The position numbers were made by a program, and so were the translations under genes. The notes beneath the pieces were generated by a model. It was given only the letters and a program-made list of their open reading frames with translations, searched no databases and was not told the origin of the DNA. Shown piece by piece: positions 25,108-32,792 of a stretch of DNA of 64,000 nucleotides. The first letter of the stretch is position 1; every line of letters begins with the position of its first letter. Source of the DNA: JALZAI01 sp038212215 (GTDB lineage: Bacteria; Actinomycetota; Actinomycetes; Mycobacteriales; Jatrophihabitantaceae); assembly GCA_038212215.1 (NCBI GenBank), contig JBBQUT010000002.1, positions 186,001 to 250,000 on the forward strand. Reading direction: 5' to 3'.

Positions 25108-27363
25108 CTACACCGTCACCGGTTGCCGGAAAGCTTCGACGTCCGACGACCCCGGTGCCTCGGACAAGCCGATGCGTTGGTGCAGGCGGGCCAACGGCCG
25201 GGGCGCCCACCAGTTCCACCGTCCGGCCAGGCGCATGAACGCGGGGACCAGAATGCCGCGTACCACCGTCGCGTCCATCACCACCGCCAGTGTCAACCCA
25301 GTCCCGAACAACATCATGAACGACACCTGCGATGTCGCCATGGCAGCGAACACAATGGCCATCAGCAGCGCCGCTGCAGTGACGATACGCCCGGTACGCC
25401 CGAGACCCAGCGCGACGGCGCGGGTGTTGTCTGCAGCGGTGCGGCCCGACTCGAGCCACGCCTCACGAATTCGCGAGAGCAGGAACACCTCGTAGTCCAT
25501 GGACAGCCCGAATGCGAGGCAGAACATCAACGGCGGCATGGTGGGAACGAGATAGCCGGTCGTGGTCAGATCGCGGAAGATCGAGCCGAAGTGCCCTTCC
25601 TGGAATACCCACACCATCGCGCCGAACGTCGCCGACAACGACAGCGTGTTCAGCACCAGCGCCTTGATCGGCAGCACCACGCTGCCGGTGAACAGGAAGA
25701 GCACCAAGAAGGTGGCGAGCGCGATCAGGATCAGTGCGTACGGCAATGCGCTGCCCAATGCTGCGAGGCTGTCGCGGTTGACCGCACTCGCGCCGCCGAA
25801 AAGCACCCGCCATGGCGTGTCGACGTGTTTTGCCTGGGAAAGCAGGGCAAGCGCCCGATCGGATTCGGGGTCGAGTGAGTTCCGCACTAGCAGATAAGTC
25901 GAATCCCCTTTGCGCATGGTGGAATCCATCGCGAGCGCGACCTGGCGTCCGTTCGCGAACGTGCCCGCCGCCGACGCGACCGACGTGACGCCGTCGAGCG
26001 CGGACAGGCTCCGTGCATAGCTGCCGATCGAGCCCGGTGCGGCGGAGATGTCCGGTGCCACGACGCTGATCGTCGATGCTGCGTTGGAGTCGAACTTGGT
26101 GCGCAGGTCATCGCCGACCTGGTGTGCCTGAGCTGAATGTGGCAGCACGCGGTCGTCGCCGAGGCCGAACTTGACATGCAGGAACGGCACACCCAGCGCG
26201 ACGAGAACGGCGGTCACGATCAACCCGACCGGCACTGCCCGACGCATGACCCCAATCGCGATGCGGTACCAGAAACCCTGCTCGGCCGTCTTCGGTGCCG
26301 GGGCAGGTCGGCGCAGGACCTGCCGCACTCCCACCCGCAGATCCCAGGCATCCACCCGTGATCCGAGCAGTGTCAGTAGCGCGGGCAACAGAACAACTGC
26401 GGCCACGGTGGCGAGCGCGACTACCGCGATGCCTGCGTAGGCAAACGATCGCAGGAAGAACAGCGGAAACACCATCAGTGCTGCGAGCGCGAGACCGACC
26501 GTGAGCGCCGAGAACAGGACAGTGCGTCCGGCCGTCTGCATGGTGCGCCGCACGGCGGCATCTGACGTCGCACCTCGGCGGATCTCCTCGCGATAGCGGC
26601 TGACGACGAACAGGCTGTAGTCGATTGCCAGCGCGAGGCCCATAGCAGTCGTCATGTTCAGCGAATAGACCGAGACATCGGTGAGCGCAGCTAGGCCGCG
26701 CAGAATCGCCATCGTGCCGATGATCGACGTGAGTCCGACGACGAGTGGCAGCAGCGCCGCGACGAAACTGCCGAAAACCCAGATCAGCGCGAGCACGGTC
26801 AGCGGGATTGAGACCGCCTCGGCGATCGCAAGATCCTTCTGCGTCTGGTCATTGATCTGATTGAACGCGTTGCCGGCTCCGCCGCCCGTCACGCGGACCC
26901 CGTCGAAGACCCCGGTCAGCGGCGTGGTGATTTCGCCCGCACGCACCGGGGCGTCGGTGTCGTTGCCCGCGATGCGTGCGGCGACAATCGCAGCCTTTCC
27001 GTCGGCCCGGCGAAGCGCGGCGGCTTGGCCGCTCGGTGCGGTCCAGTAGGACTGCACGTCGCTGGCGTACGGCGAATTTTGGACGGCCGCGGCGACGGCC
27101 AGGCCGCGGCTTTGCGCTGCGGCGGAGTCGACTCCGGCGGGCGAACTCACCTCGATGATCAGGTTGGCGGTGCCCGCATCGAAGTTCTTGGCCAGGATGT
27201 CGGCGGCCCGACTCGATGCCGAGTGCGGGTCGTTGAACCCGCCCGAACTCAGGTGTGACGCAGCGGAGACGCCGAACACTGCGGCGAGGATGAACAACAG
27301 CCCCGCGGCCGCGAGCACGCGGCGGGGGGCGCGAATGCCGAGATCGGCAAGGCAGGTGAGCAT
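25108..27363 (-). CDS. MMPL/RND-family transporter
   Basis: A 751-residue exporter with twelve predicted helices in two repeats, each followed by a large outer loop. Both repeats carry the MMPL proton-relay motif: MGLALAIDYSLFVVSRYREE and CLAFGLSMDYEVFLLSRIRE. The family exports lipids, siderophores or antibiotics. The ATG at 27363 has AGGAGA nine bases upstream and is preferred to an earlier in-frame start. It is the first gene of an operon with a TetR regulator, a methyltransferase and a VOC protein, all adjacent or overlapping. Confidence 0.92.
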   Translation of the reverse strand: MLTCLADLGIRAPRRVLAAAGLLFILAAVFGVSAASHLSSGGFNDPHSASSRAADILAKNFDAGTANLIIEVSSPAGVDSAAAQSRGLAVAAAVQNSPYASDVQSYWTAPSGQAAALRRADGKAAIVAARIAGNDTDAPVRAGEITTPLTGVFDGVRVTGGGAGNAFNQINDQTQKDLAIAEAVSIPLTVLALIWVFGSFVAALLPLVVGLTSIIGTMAILRGLAALTDVSVYSLNMTTAMGLALAIDYSLFVVSRYREEIRRGATSDAAVRRTMQTAGRTVLFSALTVGLALAALMVFPLFFLRSFAYAGIAVVALATVAAVVLLPALLTLLGSRVDAWDLRVGVRQVLRRPAPAPKTAEQGFWYRIAIGVMRRAVPVGLIVTAVLVALGVPFLHVKFGLGDDRVLPHSAQAHQVGDDLRTKFDSNAASTISVVAPDISAAPGSIGSYARSLSALDGVTSVASAAGTFANGRQVALAMDSTMRKGDSTYLLVRNSLDPESDRALALLSQAKHVDTPWRVLFGGASAVNRDSLAALGSALPYALILIALATFLVLFLFTGSVVLPIKALVLNTLSLSATFGAMVWVFQEGHFGSIFRDLTTTGYLVPTMPPLMFCLAFGLSMDYEVFLLSRIREAWLESGRTAADNTRAVALGLGRTGRIVTAAALLMAIVFAAMATSQVSFMMLFGTGLTLAVVMDATVVRGILVPAFMRLAGRWNWWAPRPLARLHQRIGLSEAPGSSDVEAFRQPVTV

Positions 27364-27393
27364 GGGCGCGTCTCCTGTCGATTGGGTGATCAC

Positions 27394-27420
27394 CGCTAAC
27401 TTAGCGACGATAAGTTAGCG
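27394..27420. promoter_or_regulatory. Perfect palindrome, probable TetR operator
   Basis: CGCTAACTTA (27394-27403) and TAAGTTAGCG (27411-27420) are exact inverted repeats around a 7-base spacer. The site sits 31 bases before the MMPL start at 27363, where a repressor would block transcription. TAACTTA/TAAGTTA half-sites are common in TetR operators. The TetR encoded in the operon is the obvious ligand. Confidence 0.75.
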
Positions 27421-27480
27421 ACGTCAAGAGAATTCCGCTGCGATGTCGGGAAGCCGTGTGTCGAGGACGGCCGGGCGCCG

Positions 27481-28278
27481 CTAGCGCGCGGCGGGCAGGA
27501 GGCTGTGCTCGACCGGACCGCCCGCCCATTCGGGGCTTACTCGGCGCAAGTGTTCAGTCGTGAGAAACGCGCGGCGCAGCTCCCCGGGCAAACCCTCGTA
27601 GGGCGATCGCTGCGACGCGTGCACGCGCATCGCGTGCTCGCGTTCGGCGAGGTAAGGGGAGGTGTCGAGCATCGTCGTGACCAGGCCTTCCGGAGTGCCG
27701 GGCACGTCGCCGCGCAGGTGCTCCCAACTGGGGTCGGTGGCAGCCATGTGCTCCACCCAGCGGCGCATCAACAACTGGGGAAGGCAGTGCAGGTAGACCC
27801 GCTCCACCTGCCACATCGCGGTGTCGACGGCCGCGAGTGTGGCGTCCCTGATGCGAGCGTGGTCGCGGTGCCCGTCGGACGCGTCGAGGGTGACGACGAC
27901 CCGTGGTCGCAACGTCTCGACGTGTTCGCGGACCCGCGCACGCACGTCATCGAAAGCCGCGCCGACGAGGGTGGCTGCGTCCGGTGTTCCAGACATGCCG
28001 GAATCGCCGAAGTTCATGAAGTCGACGTGGGCGACCCCGAGCATCGCGGCCGCTGCACGGGTCTCGGCCTCGCGCACTGCCGCGAGCTGCTCGGGTGGGG
28101 TGCCGTCGGCTGCCTCACCTGCCTCGCCTCGGGTGGCACACAAAACTGCTGTGGTGAACCCGTTCGCGGCGCCATCCAGAAGTAGTGAGCCGCAACCGAA
28201 AGTCTCGTCGTCGGGATGTGCGACGACGACCAGCAGGCCGGGCTTCTCGTCATTCTCTCGACTGGACGTGGTAGTCAT
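27481..28278 (-). CDS. PIG-L family N-acetyl-sugar deacetylase
   Basis: A 265-residue zinc-dependent deacetylase of the LmbE/PIG-L family. The zinc motif VVVAHPDDETFGCGSLL (AHPDDE) is near residue 20, and the second histidine region is DASDGHRDHARI. The family includes mycothiol MshB and Mca and deacetylases of antibiotic synthesis; this one lacks obvious features that would fix the substrate. The ATG at 28278 has GGAGG seven bases upstream, which decides the start. It is divergent from a PadR gene across 79 bases, suggesting control by that regulator. Confidence 0.88.
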   Translation of the reverse strand: MTTTSSRENDEKPGLLVVVAHPDDETFGCGSLLLDGAANGFTTAVLCATRGEAGEAADGTPPEQLAAVREAETRAAAAMLGVAHVDFMNFGDSGMSGTPDAATLVGAAFDDVRARVREHVETLRPRVVVTLDASDGHRDHARIRDATLAAVDTAMWQVERVYLHCLPQLLMRRWVEHMAATDPSWEHLRGDVPGTPEGLVTTMLDTSPYLAEREHAMRVHASQRSPYEGLPGELRRAFLTTEHLRRVSPEWAGGPVEHSLLPAAR

Positions 28279-28357
28279 CCTTGCCTCCAAAATGCTGTCC
28301 TATGCAGTAAACGAAATCGAGTAGACACTGCCCAGGACACTATGTCAAGGTTCTTGC

Positions 28358-29005
28358 ATGTCACGCGAGCGAACAACCACGTCGTACGCCATCCTCGGAC
28401 TGTTGACCGTGCAGGACTGGACGACCTACGAGCTCGCCAAGCAGGTGCGGCGCAGCCTGAACTGGTTCTGGCCGCGGGCTGAACGCAAGCTCTACGACGA
28501 ACCGAAACGGCTGGCGGATGAGGGATTGGTGACCGCGAGCCGAGAGCACACCGGGCAGCGGGGCCGCACTGTGTACCGGGTGACCGCTGCCGGCCGCGAT
28601 GCCCTCGGCGCGTGGCTCGGCGAACCTCCTGCGCCGCGCAGCCTCGAGTTCGAGGGCATGCTGAAGGTGTTCTTCGCCGATGCGGGAACCAAGCAACAAC
28701 TTCTCACGACGCTCGGGCGGATCGAGGACGATGCTGCTCAGCGACTGTCCACGCTCACGGGCTACGCCCTCAGCGAGATGCCCTTCCCGCGACGGATGCA
28801 CCTGCGCGCGCTTGGTTTGAGCTTGCAGTACGAACAGGAAGCCGCCGTACATCGCTGGGCGACCTGGGCCAAGGACCAGGTGTCGGAGTGGACGGCCAGC
28901 GACAACCCCGATCCGTGGGACGCCACAGCAGTGCTCGAACGCCTCTCGCACGGGACGGGCATTGTGACTGCGCCGCCTGCGCAGGCGTCCGATGCGGGCG
29001 ACTGA
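28358..29005 (+). CDS. PadR-family transcriptional regulator
   Basis: A 215-residue regulator: N-terminal winged helix (SYAILGLLTVQDWTTYELAKQV, then FWPRAERKLYDEPKRLADEGLV) and a C-terminal helical domain of the Vir-type PadR subfamily. It starts at an ATG at 28358. The divergent deacetylase gene and the short region between them make a shared operator likely; TGTCCT near 28296 and AGGACA near 28334 form a weak inverted pair there. Confidence 0.88.
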   Translation: MSRERTTTSYAILGLLTVQDWTTYELAKQVRRSLNWFWPRAERKLYDEPKRLADEGLVTASREHTGQRGRTVYRVTAAGRDALGAWLGEPPAPRSLEFEGMLKVFFADAGTKQQLLTTLGRIEDDAAQRLSTLTGYALSEMPFPRRMHLRALGLSLQYEQEAAVHRWATWAKDQVSEWTASDNPDPWDATAVLERLSHGTGIVTAPPAQASDAGD

Positions 29006-29055
29006 GTGAGGCCGTGTCGAGCGCGCGGGATTTCGCCCCACGTACCCTGGATCGC

Positions 29056-30201
29056 ATGGCGCTGAGCGAAATCCGGATGGCTGAACTGAGCGAGAAGATC
29101 GAAGCGGGGCAGCGCCTGACCCGCCAGGATGGCGAGGATCTCTACGACTCCGACGATCTGGCATGGCTCGGCGGCCTGGCCCACGGCGTGCGGACCCGCA
29201 AGAACGCCGACACGGTGTTTTTCAATGTGAACAGGCACCTGAACCTGACCAACGTGTGCACGGCGTCGTGCGCGTACTGCAGCTTCCAGCGCAAACCCGG
29301 CCAGCAGGACGCGTACACGATGCGTGTCGAGGAGGCCGTGCAGAAGGCGCTCGCGATGAAGGACGACGGCCTGACCGAACTGCACATCGTCAACGGCCTG
29401 CACCCGACCTTGCCGTGGAAGTACTACCCGCGCGTACTGCGCGAACTCAAAGCTGCGCTGCCCCAGGTCGCGCTCAAGGCCTTCACCGCGACCGAGGTGC
29501 ACTTCTTCGAGTCGATCAGCGGGCTCTCCGCCGATGCAATCCTCGACGAATTGATCGACGCGGGGCTTGAGTCGCTCACGGGCGGCGGCGCGGAAATTTT
29601 CGATTGGGACGTGCGCAAACAGATCGTCGACCACAACACGCATTGGGAGGATTGGTCACGCATTCATCGACTGGCCCACCAGAAGGGCCTTCGGACGCCC
29701 GCCACCATGCTGTACGGGCACATCGAGGACCCGCGTCATCGGGTCGATCACGTGCTGCGGCTGCGCGAGCTGCAGGACGAGACTGGTGGGTTTCAGGTCT
29801 TCATCCCGCTCCGGTTCCACAACGACAACAACCGCTTGTCGCACTTGCCGATGGCGCAGCCCGCGGACGTCCTCAAGACATTTGCGGTGAGCCGGCTCAT
29901 GCTCGACAACTTCGCGCACGTCAAGGTGTTCTGGGTTATGCACGGGCTTTCGACGTCGCAACTGGCGCTCAACTATGGCGCCGACGACATGGATGGCTCG
30001 GTAGTCGAGTACAAGATCACCCACGACGCGGACGGGTATGGCACACCGGACAAGCTCACCCGCGATGATCTGCTAGCTCTGATCCGCGATGCAGGGTTCA
30101 CCCCGAAAGAACGCAATACCCGCTACGAGGTGATCCGCGAGTTCGACGGCCCGGTGCCGCTGGCGCAGCGCAGGGCGGAGCCCCAGGCCATCTGGACATG
30201 A
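29056..30201 (+). CDS. mqnE: Aminofutalosine synthase
   Basis: Radical-SAM enzyme that joins SAM-derived adenosyl radical to the MqnA product to give aminofutalosine, the second committed step of the futalosine menaquinone pathway. The 381-residue product has the cluster motif CTASCAYCSF (C-x3-C-x2-C, about residues 75-84) and the MqnE-specific stretches RKPGQQDAYTM, ELHIVNGLHPTLPW, GGGAEIFDWDVRKQI and DGSVVEYKITHDADGYG, which set it apart from MqnC. The ATG at 29056 begins the family N terminus. DUF4229 overlaps its stop. Confidence 0.95.
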   Translation: MALSEIRMAELSEKIEAGQRLTRQDGEDLYDSDDLAWLGGLAHGVRTRKNADTVFFNVNRHLNLTNVCTASCAYCSFQRKPGQQDAYTMRVEEAVQKALAMKDDGLTELHIVNGLHPTLPWKYYPRVLRELKAALPQVALKAFTATEVHFFESISGLSADAILDELIDAGLESLTGGGAEIFDWDVRKQIVDHNTHWEDWSRIHRLAHQKGLRTPATMLYGHIEDPRHRVDHVLRLRELQDETGGFQVFIPLRFHNDNNRLSHLPMAQPADVLKTFAVSRLMLDNFAHVKVFWVMHGLSTSQLALNYGADDMDGSVVEYKITHDADGYGTPDKLTRDDLLALIRDAGFTPKERNTRYEVIREFDGPVPLAQRRAEPQAIWT

Positions 30202-30482
30202 GCGGCCCTGCGCAACGGCCGAGCTTCGCGAACTGGATGAGTTCGCTGTGGCTGTTCTCGCTGTTGCGGTTCGGGATGTTCTTCGCGCTCTGGGGATTGC
30301 TCGTGCTCGCCGGGCTGAGCGGCCTCTTCGCCGCGCTGCTGGCGCTCGCGCTCTCGGTGCCGCTGTCCTACGTGCTGCTGGCCCGGCCGCGCGCGAAACT
30401 GGCAGCGACGATCGAGGCCCGTGTCCAGGCTCAGCGGGCCGAGCGTGCGCACTTGGACAGCCGGCTCGATCCGGAGGAATAG
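30198..30482 (+). CDS. DUF4229 small membrane protein
   Basis: A 94-residue protein with two membrane helices (about residues 20-39 and 42-62) and a charged C-terminal coil, fitting the actinobacterial DUF4229 family. Its ATG overlaps the mqnE stop (ATGA), so it is made with MqnE. The family has no established function; linkage to menaquinone genes is common. It converges with the reverse transcriptase gene, only 7 bases away. Confidence 0.8.
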   Translation: MSGPAQRPSFANWMSSLWLFSLLRFGMFFALWGLLVLAGLSGLFAALLALALSVPLSYVLLARPRAKLAATIEARVQAQRAERAHLDSRLDPEE

Positions 30483-30489
30483 GCCTCGG

Positions 30490-31809
30490 CTAGGCCCAGT
30501 CGATCGCGTCCGCCAAAGCGCGAAGCCGCCGCCCGAAGCCCGGATCGAGGCCGGCCACCCAGGACACCCGCCCGAGCAGGTGATCGCGAAACTCTTCGCG
30601 CGATCGGTCGCGCGCCTGGGACGCCCACCCGTGCACGGCGCAGTTGTGCAGCACGGCACGCAGGTTGTCCCGGTCACGCCGCGGCAACGTCGGGTGGTGA
30701 TTGACCACCGTCCCGAGCACCTGCTGGCGTCCGGACGAGCCGAGCACGACGGTCTTGCGCTCGTTGAGCGTGAAGCCCTCCGCGTGCACGATGCGCTCGA
30801 CCAGCTGGACGAACCGGCTGCGCGCGTGGCCCAGCGCGTGTCCGCCGCTGAAGATCAGGTCGTCGACATAGCGGGTGTAGCGCACGTCGTAGCGCGCGGC
30901 CAGACCGGCCAGGCGGCGATCGAGGCAGAACGCGACCAGATTTGCCGCCGCCGGGGACGTCGGCGCGCCTTGCGGGAGATGGGGCCGGCTCAGGCGGCGA
31001 CCCAGCCGGGCGTGTGCGGCCGATCCGGGCCGGGCAGGCACGGCCTGCCACACCTCCAGCGGGACGACGGTCGTCAGCAGTCCGGTGATCGTGTGCGCGA
31101 CCTGCTCGGGCAGTCCCGCTGCGCGCAGCACACCCCACACCCGACCGGCCGCCACGCTGGCGAAGAATGACTCGAGGTCGAGCCGGATCACGACGTGCGA
31201 GTCCGCGTGCGAAATGAGCGCGCTACGCACCGAACGACCCGCGACGCTCCCGTGCGCCGCGCCGTGCAAGGGAATCGGATCGAGCACGTGCCGCAGCAGC
31301 CGCCGCTGAATCTCCTTGAGCCGGGGCTTGGGCGCCGCGACGAGGCGCACCCCGTCCGGGCGCGGCAGCGAGCGCCAGCGGTAGTGCCGCAGCGGGGCTT
31401 CGACGCGTCGCTCCCAGCACCGGACGTCGGCGAACCACGCCAGCTCGCCCTGGTCGACGTCGAGCAGCCGCGCAAGATCGCTCAGGTCGTGCAGCTCAGC
31501 GATCGGCCACCGTCGCCGGACCATCCGGGTCGCTACTGGGGCCTGCGCGAGGATGTGCGGACGTGCGCCGTCGTCCCAGCCGAGCTGCCACGACGGCGTT
31601 GCCCGCAAGAACGCCGCCAGCTCGCGGGGACGGTCGGCCGGCTTATCTCGATACGCGGCGAGGATGTCGAGGGTGAGCGCGCTGACCCAACCGGGTGAAC
31701 GAGTCAGGCCGAGGGCGGCGCCCATGCGGCGCGTCATCTGGGTGCGGGTCCACGAGCCCGCCAGCAGCGCAGTCGCGATGCCCGCGGCGACGCTGTCCTG
31801 GGCGCTCAC
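30490..31809 (-). CDS. Retron-like reverse transcriptase
   Basis: A 439-residue reverse transcriptase. The RT core runs from about residue 155 to 385: LKEIQRRLLRHVLDPIPLHG and GRS (RT1-2), IRLDLESFFASV with catalytic D211 (RT3), LPQGAPTSPAAANL at 278-291 (RT4), RYVDDLIFSG with YVDD at 314-317 (RT5), GFTLNERKTVVLGSSGRQQ (RT6) and VLGTVVN at 364-370 where retrons have VTG. SA-xxx-H (196-201) takes the place of the retron NAxxH motif. There is no maturase, endonuclease or Cas1 domain. About 150 N-terminal residues precede the core and match nothing recognised. The GTG at 31809 lies three bases after a 163-nt inverted-repeat element that looks like msr-msd. Downstream it converges with DUF4229. 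Confidence 0.88.
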   Translation of the reverse strand: MSAQDSVAAGIATALLAGSWTRTQMTRRMGAALGLTRSPGWVSALTLDILAAYRDKPADRPRELAAFLRATPSWQLGWDDGARPHILAQAPVATRMVRRRWPIAELHDLSDLARLLDVDQGELAWFADVRCWERRVEAPLRHYRWRSLPRPDGVRLVAAPKPRLKEIQRRLLRHVLDPIPLHGAAHGSVAGRSVRSALISHADSHVVIRLDLESFFASVAAGRVWGVLRAAGLPEQVAHTITGLLTTVVPLEVWQAVPARPGSAAHARLGRRLSRPHLPQGAPTSPAAANLVAFCLDRRLAGLAARYDVRYTRYVDDLIFSGGHALGHARSRFVQLVERIVHAEGFTLNERKTVVLGSSGRQQVLGTVVNHHPTLPRRDRDNLRAVLHNCAVHGWASQARDRSREEFRDHLLGRVSWVAGLDPGFGRRLRALADAIDWA

Positions 31810-31811
31810 AT

Positions 31812-31974
31812 CATGCGGGGGAGTGCGGGCAGCCGTTCCCTGTGGTGCGCGCCGTGGGTTGCGTGGAGCGCGATGGTCGGCGTGCGATGCGATGCCCGGC
31901 TTCGGGTGATGACCCCGGGGTAGCCCCGGAGTGATCGGACGGTGCCGATCGTCCTACCCGCACTCCCGCGCATG
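31812..31974 (-). ncRNA. Candidate retron msr-msd RNA
   Basis: On the RT strand the element starts at 31974 and ends at 31812. Its 18-nt ends are complementary at 17 of 18 positions (31957-31974 with 31812-31829), as expected for the a1/a2 stem of a retron RNA. Between them (127 nt, minus strand) are a hairpin GATCGG-loop-CCGATC just after a1, a 9-bp hairpin with loop CTA (31904-31924), a short CCCG/CGGG hairpin, and a longer stem GCACGCCG/CGGCGCGC with a 23-nt loop that could be the msd. The first bases after a1 read TAGG, offering a candidate priming guanosine near the place of the usual TAGC. RNA and branched DNA have not been shown; the call rests on geometry and on the RT that follows. 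Confidence 0.72.
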
Positions 31975-31979
31975 GCGAC

Positions 31980-32008
31980 AACCTATCGGCAGGTACAGGC
32001 CGATAGAA
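31980..32008 (-). promoter_or_regulatory. Possible promoter with embedded inverted repeat, upstream of the msr-msd element
   Basis: On the minus strand TTCTAT (32003-32008), a 17-base spacer and TAGGTT (31980-31985) resemble weak -35/-10 boxes, placing transcription start at about the first base of the a1 repeat. An exact 8-bp inverted repeat, CTATCGGC/GCCGATAG (31983-31990 and 31999-32006), spans the spacer. It could be an operator or the terminator of the inositol-phosphatase-like gene whose stop is at 32020. Confidence 0.45.
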
Positions 32009-32019
32009 GTCCAGCGGGT

Positions 32020-32772
32020 TCAGCCGGGGTCGATAATCGCGATGAGCTCCGCGACAACGTGCCGCGAGCCGGCAATGTGCCACCGATGCCCGTATGCCTC
32101 GTGCACCTCGGCGCTGCCGCCCGCGGCCCGCACAAGCGCCGCGCCGGGGCACCAGTCCCAGTCGAAGGAGTCCACCTGCACATATGCCCCCAGCCGTCCG
32201 GACGCCAGTGACGCCAGCTCGACCGAGCCCGACCCGAGCATCCGCACCGTTGCCGCGCCCTGCATCGCCCGCAACAGCGGCACGCGCAACGTGTCGTCGG
32301 GCAAGGTCGTCGGGTGCAGGTAGGTCACCAGCGACACTTGCGAGAGCGCCTGGTCGACCAGCGGCGCGAGCGTAGCGCCGCCACACGTCGTCGCGTACTC
32401 GCGCCCGCCCAGCCACAGTTCGTCGGTCACCGGCTGGTAGACGGCGCCGAGTACGAGCCCGTCGGTGTCGGTCAGTGCGAGCGCAGAGCACCAGAACGGC
32501 AGCCCGGCCAGGAAGTTGTAGGTCCCGTCGACCGGATCGACGAACCAGGTGCGCTTGCCGCTGTCGGCAGTGCCCTCCTCACCCACCATCCCGTCGTCGG
32601 GACGTTCGGCGCGCAGCCGCGACGCGATCAACGCCTCGGCCGCCCGATCGGCCGAGGAGACCACATCCGATACCGAGGTCTTGTGTTCGACCCTCAGCCC
32701 GTCCCGCAGCATCCCAGCGGCCAGGGTGCCGGCCTCGCGTACCAGCAAGGCGGCGAGCTCGAGATCATCCAC
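32020..32772 (-). CDS. Inositol monophosphatase family protein
   Basis: A 250-residue metal-dependent phosphatase of the IMPase superfamily. Metal-site motifs are GEEG (about residues 64-67), WFVDPVDGTYNFLAGLPFW (DPVDGTxNF) and DWDWCPGAALVRAAGG (D-x-CPGA). The family covers inositol-1-phosphate, histidinol-phosphate and PAP phosphatases, and the motifs do not decide among them. The ATG at 32772 lies 20 bases from the acyl-CoA ligase stop on the same strand, so the two may be co-transcribed. Confidence 0.88.
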   Translation of the reverse strand: MDDLELAALLVREAGTLAAGMLRDGLRVEHKTSVSDVVSSADRAAEALIASRLRAERPDDGMVGEEGTADSGKRTWFVDPVDGTYNFLAGLPFWCSALALTDTDGLVLGAVYQPVTDELWLGGREYATTCGGATLAPLVDQALSQVSLVTYLHPTTLPDDTLRVPLLRAMQGAATVRMLGSGSVELASLASGRLGAYVQVDSFDWDWCPGAALVRAAGGSAEVHEAYGHRWHIAGSRHVVAELIAIIDPG

Positions 32773-32792
32773 GCGTCCACGCTATCTGCGCG

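Noticed and set aside
28291..28345. TGTCCT/AGGACA pair as a PadR operator
   Set aside because: Half-sites are only six bases and 30 bases apart; too weak to list as a feature.
30490..31809. Reverse transcriptase as part of a group II intron or CRISPR-associated RT
   Set aside because: No maturase X domain, HNH endonuclease, Cas1/Cas6 fusion, intron domain V hairpin or CRISPR array is seen.
31904..31924. The CCGGGG-TAG-CCCCGG hairpin as terminator of the inositol-phosphatase-like gene
   Set aside because: It lies about 100 bases past the stop inside the paired-end element and has no T run; the 8-bp repeat at 31983-32006 is a better candidate.
31812..31974. The 18-nt inverted repeats as ends of a small transposable element (MITE)
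   Set aside because: They directly abut the RT start, no target-site duplication is visible outside them, and retron architecture explains their place better. A genome search for further copies would settle it.
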